Shown here: positions 1 through 5,308 of the stretch, in pieces | Numbering within the stretch: the first letter of the stretch is position 1 | Layout: every line of letters starts with the position of its first letter | From: Bacteroidota bacterium | GTDB taxonomy: Bacteria; Bacteroidota; Bacteroidia; Bacteroidales; B18-G4 | Reading direction: 5' to 3' | DNA: 5,308 nt | Assembly: GCA_030635045.1 (NCBI GenBank) | Contig: DAOVZP010000144.1 | Coordinates: 1-5,308 of the forward strand | Translations under genes and position numbers: made by a program | Notes under the pieces: generated by a model | What the model was told of the DNA's origin: nothing | Database searches by the model: none | Seen by the model: only the letters and a program-made list of their open reading frames with translations

Positions 1-1152
1 AAGGGTCTCGATCGTGATGAGAGCATCTTCAACTTCTTTGAAAGCCTGGATGACGGTAAATTCATAGTTCAACCTGGATGCTTCTGCGAGGTAGCGCTGT
101 TGTTCAACACGCCGTTTGTTTTTACCGAACTGGAATAATGGACCCAGAAGGGTTCCGCCCACTGACCATGCCATGCCCCCTGTGGTAAAAGATGACAATT
201 CACTGCTGGCTCCGCCAAATAATCCGGTCAGGCTGATCGAAGGAAAGCGCATGGCTACAGCCACACCGATCATGGCATTTGCCTGCATATAATCAGCTTC
301 TGCCTGGAGAATGTCCGGCCTTCTTTCCAGGAGCTGTGATGGCAAACCCGTGGGGATCTCGGGTGGGTATTCCTGGTCGTAAAGCCGCGTGCCGGTCATA
401 ATGGAATCGGGAAACCTGCCAAGCAAAATGCTCAGGGTACTCTGGTCGTAAGCAATATAACGCCGGTATACGGGAATCGAAGCCGCCGCAATAGCCTGCT
501 GTATCTGTGCCTGGTTAAGATCAATCTCCGGTACTGTACCATAGTCGAAACGAAGCTGGATGATATGTGTTCCGCTGTCGCGGGAATTAAATGTGCTTTT
601 TGCGATCTCGTGTTTGGACATATCATCAAGAAGCTGAAAATATGTGCTCACAACTGAAGATATCAGGCTCATCTGTGTGGTACGCATGGCAAACGCTGAA
701 GACATGAGTTCAGCTTTTGCTGCTTCGGTCGACCGTCGGTACTTGCCCCAGAAGTCGATCTCCCAGACTAATTCCGGAAAGGCGTAAAAATTGCTGCCCA
801 CATCAGTCTTCATGCCTGAATAATTACCTCTTGATGCACCCGCAGCTACATTGATTGTGGGGAAGGCATCTGCGCGTGTATAGCCTACATTGGCCCTGGC
901 TGCTTCAATCCTGGCTGCAGCCTGGAGCACGTCTTTGTTCTCTTCGAGGGCAATGGCTATGAGCGTGTCCAGAACAGGGTCCTGAAATAATTCCCACCAT
1001 TGCAGGTTTATGATCGTATCAGTCAGCTCATTGTCAAAGCGAAATGCTTCCGGGCTGTTAAGTTGGGGTTGCTCATAGTCCGGGCCCACCTTGCATCCCG
1101 CCAGGTAAATGATCAGGGACAAAACAGATAATATGATGATCGCTCTTTTCAT
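1..1152 (-). CDS. Outer-membrane efflux channel lipoprotein (OprM/NodT-type, TolC superfamily), C-terminus cut by window edge
   Basis: This is the outer-membrane exit duct of the efflux system. The frame is open for 384 codons, from ATG 1152-1150 to position 1, with no stop. OprM-type proteins usually have about 460-490 residues, so the last 80-100 are missing. A lipoprotein signal (MKRAIIILSVLSLIIYLAGC) ends in lipobox LAGC, so Cys20 is the expected lipidated residue. Family landmarks follow in order: VGPDYEQP (22-29), WWELFQDPVLDTLI (52-65), ARANVGYTRADAFPTI (85-100), and WEIDFWGKYRR (130-140). Next come RFDYGTVPEIDLNQAQ (201-216), the strong signature from LPSQLLERRPDI (270-281) through FPSISLTGLFG (303-313), and GPLFQFG (337-343). 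These mark the helical barrel and the beta-strand repeats of an outer-membrane efflux protein. Residues 204-206 (YGT) lie where TolC has its first VGL tip motif, by hand alignment. The pump gene ends 8 bases upstream, or overlaps if the in-frame ATG at 1164 is used. The family call is secure, while the exact start is not. Confidence 0.95.
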   Translation of the reverse strand, partial: MKRAIIILSVLSLIIYLAGCKVGPDYEQPQLNSPEAFRFDNELTDTIINLQWWELFQDPVLDTLIAIALEENKDVLQAAARIEAARANVGYTRADAFPTINVAAGASRGNYSGMKTDVGSNFYAFPELVWEIDFWGKYRRSTEAAKAELMSSAFAMRTTQMSLISSVVSTYFQLLDDMSKHEIAKSTFNSRDSGTHIIQLRFDYGTVPEIDLNQAQIQQAIAAASIPVYRRYIAYDQSTLSILLGRFPDSIMTGTRLYDQEYPPEIPTGLPSQLLERRPDILQAEADYMQANAMIGVAVAMRFPSISLTGLFGGASSELSSFTTGGMAWSVGGTLLGPLFQFGKNKRRVEQQRYLAEASRLNYEFTVIQAFKEVEDALITIETL

Positions 1153-1164
1153 AGCATATATCAT
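1153..1164 (-). other. Pump-channel junction with ATGA overlap and two candidate starts
   Basis: On the minus strand the pump ends in AAATGA and the next gene begins TATATGCTATGAAAAGA. An ATG at 1164-1162 overlaps the pump's TGA as ATGA and is in frame with the ATG at 1152-1150, twelve bases further on. The channel protein could therefore start MIYAMKRA or MKRA. I prefer the second because it places K2 and R3 directly before the hydrophobic signal core. The overlap suggests translational coupling. No Shine-Dalgarno is seen before either start. A third ATG at 1157-1155 is out of frame. Confidence 0.65.
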
Positions 1165-4100
1165 TTATTCACTTTCAAATTTTCTTCCGCTAGTTTTCTT
1201 TTCTTTTCATATCCGGCAATTTTGCCGATTAATACAAACAGCATGGGATACATGAATAAACCAAGGAGGGTGGCCAATGTCATCCCGCCGAACAATGCCA
1301 TACCCATTACTTTTCTGGCTTCAGCACCTGAACCGCTGGCAATTACGAGCGGAAAGACACCGAAAATAAATGAGAAAGCAGTCATCAGGATAGGCCTGAA
1401 CCTGGACTTTGCTGCTTTGATGGCAGAATCAAATAAACTCAGCCCATTCTTAAACTCATCGTTTGCATATTCAACAATAAGGATGGCATTCTTCGCTGCC
1501 ATACCGACCAGCATCACAAAAGAAACCTGTGCAAAAATATTATTCTCGAAAGTCGGGCTGTACAGCCTGGCTGCCCATAAGAAAAGCAAGGCACCGAAAA
1601 TGGCAAAAGGAGTTCCCAGAAGAATGCTGAACGGCAATGACCAGCTTTCATACTGTGCAGCAAGGATCAGGAAAACAAAAATAAGGGAAAAAGTCATGAT
1701 GATCCCCAGGGAGCCGGAGGCCTTTTTCTCCTGGTATGACATGGCATTCCAGGCATAACTCATGTCATCCGGAAGAACCTCGCTTGCTACCTCTTCCAGG
1801 GCTGTCATGGCTTCAGCAGAGGTATAGCCCTCTGCAGGCGATCCGGTCACTTCAACTGCCCTGTATAAATTAAACCTGGTGGTATAATCCGGCCCGGAAA
1901 TATCCTCAATCCTGACCAGGGTACCCAGGGGAACCATATCTCCACTATTATTTTTAATAAAGAAATTACTGATTTGTTTTTTACCTGCCCGGTATTGCGG
2001 TTCTGCCTGAATATATGTTTTATATAATCGTCCGAAGCGGGTAAAGTCATTCACATAAGCTCCTCCCATATATGCTCCAATGGTGGTATAAAGGTCATTC
2101 AGCGGAATGCCAAGTTTCAGTGCTTTTTCCCTGTCAATATTCATGTAACGTTGTGGAACATTTGCCTGGAAAGTTGTAAAAGCATTACTTATCTCAGGCC
2201 GGGCCATGGCTGCCTGCATGAATTTTCCGGTATTGCCGGCAAGATAATCGGGTGTGTTGCCGCCCCGGTCCTGGAGCATGATGCTGAATCCGGACCCGTT
2301 ACCCAGTCCCGGAATTGCAGGTGGCCCGAAAGCAAATGCCTGCGCTTCTTTAATATTAATGGCCAGTTCTCTGTTGATTTTCTGGATAAACTCTTTGACA
2401 GTCAAATCCCTGTCGGACCAATTTTGAAGAGAAATAAACATAAAGCCCTGGTTGGATGCCATTGCACCGGAAAGAATGCTGTATCCGGTGGCAGTTGTTA
2501 CATATTTAACTTCCGGATGCTTCATTAACAGGTCTTCAATTCTTTTTGCCACTTCATCTGATCGTTGAAGGGAGGAAGCATCGGGCAATTGCATATTTAT
2601 AAAAAGATACCCCATATCCTCTTCCGGGATAAATCCTCCGGGTACCAGCTTCATAAAAATGCCTGCACCAATGGTTATTATAATGATGAAGATCACGGAA
2701 CGTTTGAGTTTCCGTGTCACTACATGCGTAAAACTCATATAGGAATTGGTGGTATTCCCCATGACTTTATTAAAGCCCTTGAAGAACCTTCCAAGTAAGC
2801 CCTTGTATGGCTTGGGCTCTTTAAGCAATAATGAACATAATGCCGGACTGAGTGTAAGCGCATTTATGGAGGATACAAGCACTGAGACTGCTATAGTAAT
2901 CGCAAATTGCTGGTACAGCCTGCCTGTGATCCCGGCCATTCCTGCCACGGGTATAAAGACAGCTATTAGTACGAGTGTAGTGGCAATTACAGGCGCTGTA
3001 ACCTTGCGCATTGCATCAATTGTGGCCTCTTTCCTGTTCATGCCGGCAGCGATATTTACCTGCACTGCTTCAACGACCACAATGGCATCATCTACCACAA
3101 TACCAATTGCCAGGACCAGGCCAAGCAAAGAGAGCACATTTATGGTAAATCCAAGCAGTGGGAAGAATATAAATGCTCCTACCAGTGAAACAGGGATGGC
3201 AATGGTTGGGATGAGTGTGGCCCGCCAGTCCTGGATAAAGATGAATACAACAAAGATCACCAGCGCAAGGGCAATGAAAAGTGTTACCACTATATCATTT
3301 ATTCCGGCAGTAATCGCTTCCGTTGTGTCAAGTGATATATCATATTTGATGCTTTCAGGAAACTTTTGCGCAATCACCTCCATTTCCTCTATTACCTGTG
3401 TGGCAAGTTCCACGGCATTGGATCCGGGAGCCTGGTAAAGGCCTATAATGGCACAGGTTTTTGCGTTTAACCTTGTAAAGGCATTATAGGTTTCAACACC
3501 AAGGTTGATCGTAGCGATATCCTTCAATTTTACCTGTGAGCCGTCTGATTGGGTACGAATCACGATCTCACCAAAGGCTTCAGGCGTGCTGAATCGATCC
3601 GGAAGGCGTACAGTATAAGTGAATTCTGTTCCCGGAGGGGCGGGCTCGGCACCAAACTTACCTCCCGGAACAATAATATTCTGTTCGTTGATGGCCTGGA
3701 GGATCTCAGGAACAGTGATTCCCATCTGTGACAGGCGGTCGGGTTTAATCCATATACGCATTGAGTAATCTGATGCCCCTATAACATTCACGCGGCCGAT
3801 TCCCTTGATCCTGGCAAGCTGGTCTTTTATGTTGATCAGGGCATAGTTCCCAAGGAAATCCTGGTCATATCTTCCGTCTGATGTCAGCGTGATCAGCATC
3901 AAAATATTTGGCAGGGATTTCTCGGTTGTAACACCAAACTTTTTAACATCTTCCGGCAACTTTGCTGTAGCAGCTGAAACCCTGTTCTGCGTGAGAACGG
4001 TATTCATGTCCGGGTCGGTGCCCACTTCGAAAGATACATCGATCACCATGGTGCCATCATTGGCATTGGTGGATTGCATGTAGATCATATTATCAACACC

Positions 4101-4322
4101 ATTGATCTGCTGCTCCAGGGGCGTGGCTACCGATTCTTCCACACTCAAAGCATTTGCTCCGGTGTATGTACCCCTGACCTGAACGATGGGAGGGGTAAGG
4201 TTGGGATACTGCTCAATTGGCAAACCAATCAGGGATACCATACCAACGATCACGATCACTATGGCAATTACCATTGCAACGATTGGCCGGTGAACGAAAA
4301 AATTTCCTTTATTTCCTGCCAT
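1161..4322 (-). CDS. RND multidrug efflux pump, HAE-1 family inner-membrane permease (AcrB/MexF type)
   Basis: This is the complete inner-membrane proton/drug antiporter of the tripartite pump, with 1053 residues, matching the usual HAE-1 length of about 1030-1060. It starts at ATG 4322-4320 and ends at TGA 1163-1161. FFVHRPIVAMV leads into TM1 (about 14-34). A large periplasmic porter/docking loop (about 35-338) is followed by TM2-TM6 (about 341-497) and TM7 (about 540-560). A second periplasmic loop (about 561-870) is followed by TM8-TM12 (about 871-1034) and a short basic tail. The proton-relay residues are all present: D411 and D412 in TM4 (GIVVDDAIVVVE), K944 in TM10 (AAKNAILIVEYA), and R974 and T981 in TM11 (SRFRPILMT). 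They match AcrB D407, D408, K940, R971 and T978. The Asp-Asp pair argues for HAE-1 rather than the metal-exporting CusA group. Wording in TM5-TM6 (GITGRLYQQFAITIAVSVLV) recalls MexF/OqxB-like pumps from memory. Most distal-pocket phenylalanines of AcrB appear replaced. The gene sits between its adaptor and channel genes, 8 bases from each. The substrate cannot be named. Confidence 0.98.
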   Translation of the reverse strand: MAGNKGNFFVHRPIVAMVIAIVIVIVGMVSLIGLPIEQYPNLTPPIVQVRGTYTGANALSVEESVATPLEQQINGVDNMIYMQSTNANDGTMVIDVSFEVGTDPDMNTVLTQNRVSAATAKLPEDVKKFGVTTEKSLPNILMLITLTSDGRYDQDFLGNYALINIKDQLARIKGIGRVNVIGASDYSMRIWIKPDRLSQMGITVPEILQAINEQNIIVPGGKFGAEPAPPGTEFTYTVRLPDRFSTPEAFGEIVIRTQSDGSQVKLKDIATINLGVETYNAFTRLNAKTCAIIGLYQAPGSNAVELATQVIEEMEVIAQKFPESIKYDISLDTTEAITAGINDIVVTLFIALALVIFVVFIFIQDWRATLIPTIAIPVSLVGAFIFFPLLGFTINVLSLLGLVLAIGIVVDDAIVVVEAVQVNIAAGMNRKEATIDAMRKVTAPVIATTLVLIAVFIPVAGMAGITGRLYQQFAITIAVSVLVSSINALTLSPALCSLLLKEPKPYKGLLGRFFKGFNKVMGNTTNSYMSFTHVVTRKLKRSVIFIIIITIGAGIFMKLVPGGFIPEEDMGYLFINMQLPDASSLQRSDEVAKRIEDLLMKHPEVKYVTTATGYSILSGAMASNQGFMFISLQNWSDRDLTVKEFIQKINRELAINIKEAQAFAFGPPAIPGLGNGSGFSIMLQDRGGNTPDYLAGNTGKFMQAAMARPEISNAFTTFQANVPQRYMNIDREKALKLGIPLNDLYTTIGAYMGGAYVNDFTRFGRLYKTYIQAEPQYRAGKKQISNFFIKNNSGDMVPLGTLVRIEDISGPDYTTRFNLYRAVEVTGSPAEGYTSAEAMTALEEVASEVLPDDMSYAWNAMSYQEKKASGSLGIIMTFSLIFVFLILAAQYESWSLPFSILLGTPFAIFGALLFLWAARLYSPTFENNIFAQVSFVMLVGMAAKNAILIVEYANDEFKNGLSLFDSAIKAAKSRFRPILMTAFSFIFGVFPLVIASGSGAEARKVMGMALFGGMTLATLLGLFMYPMLFVLIGKIAGYEKKRKLAEENLKVNK

Positions 4323-4330
4323 AGCTTTGC
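4323..4330 (-). other. 8-base adaptor-pump junction without Shine-Dalgarno
   Basis: Eight bases (GCAAAGCT, read on the minus strand) separate the adaptor stop from the pump ATG at 4322-4320. No GGAGG-like purine run precedes the ATG. The spacing is too short for a separate promoter or terminator, so the two genes should share one mRNA and may be translationally coupled. A weak or absent Shine-Dalgarno is usual in Bacteroidota, where A-rich leaders are known to help initiation; applying that here is inference. Confidence 0.6.
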
Positions 4331-5308
4331 TTATTGAGGATTGGTTTTGCTTTCGAATTCAATGATTTTTGGGATGATCTCCATGTCCGATCGTACTTTT
4401 TGAAGAGCATCGATCACTACTTTTTCATTGACCTTGAGCCCTTCCTCAATCAGCCAGTAATCCCCTATGGTAGGCCCTGTGGTGATCTGTCGTGATTCAA
4501 CAATATTGCTATCGTTAACTACAAACACTGAATGCAGTCCCTGTAATTCCATAACACAACGCTGTGGTATAAGAATAGCACCCTTCACATTTCTGGTTGT
4601 TGCTTTAATTTTAGCATAGAGTCCCGGGCGTAGGATCAGTTTAGGATTTGGGAAATTTGCCTGCATGAGAATAGAGCCTGTAGAAGCATCGACGCTCCTG
4701 TCGATGAAATCAACCCTCCCCAATTCCTCATATATCGATCCATCGGAGAGAATGAGTTCCAAATTGGCTTCTCTTTCCGGATCAGGTTCCTTTCCTTCAA
4801 TGATATTCTCCATTCTTTTCCTATATTCCCTCGACAAATGAAGATAATCAGTTTCGGTGAGGTAGAATCTCACTTTTACGTTGCTCGTTTCAGAAACCGT
4901 ATTCAGGATCACGGGGTTCGGATCTTTACCAACAAAATCGCCAACCCTGGCTTTTGTAATGCCAATGATGCCGTTGATAGGGGAATATATCTTTGTATAC
5001 CCGAGTTGGATCTGAGCAGATAATAAATTCGCTTTCGCAGCTTCAACCGCAGACACAGATGCATCGTAACTGGCCTGGGCAGCATCCAGATCACTTTTAC
5101 TCACAGCGTTCAGCTCAGCAAGAGGTATATATCTGTCCAGATCACTTTTTGCCTTAACCATCATGGTTTCAGCTGCTGCCACTTCGCTTTTTTGTGCATT
5201 TACAGTGGCTTCAAGAGGACGAGGGTCGATTGTATATAGCAATTGCCCCTCTTTTACATCAGACCCTTCTTCAAAGTTGATGCTTTCCAGGAATCCTTCT
5301 ACCCTGGC
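4331..5308 (-). CDS. RND efflux periplasmic adaptor subunit (membrane fusion protein, AcrA/MexA type), N-terminus cut by window edge
   Basis: This is the periplasmic adaptor that links the inner-membrane RND pump to the outer-membrane channel. The frame is open from the right edge to a TAA at 4333-4331, giving 325 visible residues. Family members usually have about 370-400, so roughly 45-75 residues are missing, including the signal or lipid anchor. Numbered from the edge, residues 1-35 are the first lipoyl half (ARVEGFLESI, then EEGSDVKEGQLLYTIDP). Residues 36-101 form an Ala-rich alpha-helical hairpin. Its turn carries the RLS motif (R59, L63, S70) that in AcrA-type adaptors contacts the TolC-family tip. 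Residues 102-127 are the second lipoyl half (LGYTKIYSPINGIIG). Beta-barrel follows at about 142-235 (VDASTGSI, FPNPKLILRPGLYAKI), then the membrane-proximal domain to the end. A TTG at 5242-5240 could be taken as a start, but the lipoyl motif continues upstream of it in frame, so it is internal. The pump gene starts 8 bases downstream. Family assignment is secure; the substrate is unknown. Confidence 0.96.
   Translation of the reverse strand, partial: ARVEGFLESINFEEGSDVKEGQLLYTIDPRPLEATVNAQKSEVAAAETMMVKAKSDLDRYIPLAELNAVSKSDLDAAQASYDASVSAVEAAKANLLSAQIQLGYTKIYSPINGIIGITKARVGDFVGKDPNPVILNTVSETSNVKVRFYLTETDYLHLSREYRKRMENIIEGKEPDPEREANLELILSDGSIYEELGRVDFIDRSVDASTGSILMQANFPNPKLILRPGLYAKIKATTRNVKGAILIPQRCVMELQGLHSVFVVNDSNIVESRQITTGPTIGDYWLIEEGLKVNEKVVIDALQKVRSDMEIIPKIIEFESKTNPQ

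Noticed and set aside
432..629. A 65-codon minus-strand open frame
   Set aside because: It is out of frame within the outer-membrane channel gene, whose own frame carries the family signatures on both sides and has no stop.
1..1152. A possible pseudogene or non-coding tail, because no closed ORF covers this stretch
   Set aside because: Translating the minus strand from 1152 gives 384 uninterrupted codons with a lipoprotein signal and OprM/NodT motifs. The stop is missing only because the window ends.
1153..1164. An internal promoter or terminator between the pump and channel genes
   Set aside because: The gap is 8 bases with no room for -35/-10 elements of its own and no hairpin with a T-run. 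The genes are best read as one transcript.
1222..1758. A 178-codon open frame on the plus strand
   Set aside because: It is antisense to TM8-TM12 of the pump, with no recognisable domain and no leader of its own. I treat it as a shadow frame.
2746..3438. A 230-codon open frame on the plus strand
   Set aside because: It lies antisense inside the pump gene, which has complete family motifs across the whole span. Its translation is low-complexity, rich in Ser, Thr, Ala and Ile, and shows no domain. It is a shadow of the membrane-segment codons.
1161..4322. A heavy-metal RND pump (CusA/CzcA, HME family)
   Set aside because: TM4 has the HAE-1 Asp-Asp pair in GIVVDDAIVVVE, overall similarity is to AcrB/MexF, and I see no methionine relay typical of CusA.
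5240..5242. TTG as the start codon of the adaptor
   Set aside because: The 22 codons upstream in the same frame encode the first part of a canonical lipoyl half-motif, so the protein begins beyond the window.

Overview
The window is almost entirely coding and holds three consecutive genes, all read from the minus strand. They form one tripartite RND (resistance-nodulation-division) efflux operon in the order adaptor, inner-membrane pump, outer-membrane channel. The first and last genes are cut by the window edges. Only 16 bases lie outside the called reading frames, as two 8-base junctions, so no stretch of 300 bases lacks a gene. No RNA gene, mobile element, CRISPR array, regulator gene, promoter or terminator is visible. 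The operon promoter and any regulator would lie beyond the right edge, and the terminator beyond the left edge.

The layout in transcription order is as follows. (1) Positions 5308-4331 encode a periplasmic adaptor (membrane fusion protein, AcrA/MexA type) without its N-terminus. It shows both lipoyl half-motifs, an alpha-hairpin with an intact RLS tip motif, the beta-barrel and the membrane-proximal domain. (2) Positions 4322-1161 encode a complete 1053-residue HAE-1 family RND proton antiporter (AcrB/MexF type) with all proton-relay residues present. (3) From position 1152 (or 1164) to position 1 is an OprM/NodT-type outer-membrane factor. It has a lipoprotein signal and is cut before its C-terminus. 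This gene has no stop inside the window and is easily missed by a search for closed ORFs.

The three products should assemble into one trans-envelope machine. The pump takes amphiphilic substrates from the periplasm or inner membrane using the proton gradient. The adaptor bridges pump and channel, and the channel passes the substrate outside the cell. The substrate cannot be read from the sequence.

The host is probably a Gram-negative bacterium of the Bacteroidota, which is an inference. The signs are moderate GC content, neither internal start preceded by a Shine-Dalgarno purine run, and pump wording such as TPPIVQVRGTYTGA that recalls Bacteroidota pumps from memory. I find no evidence of an undescribed system. 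This looks like an ordinary, intact efflux operon with a few details worth checking.
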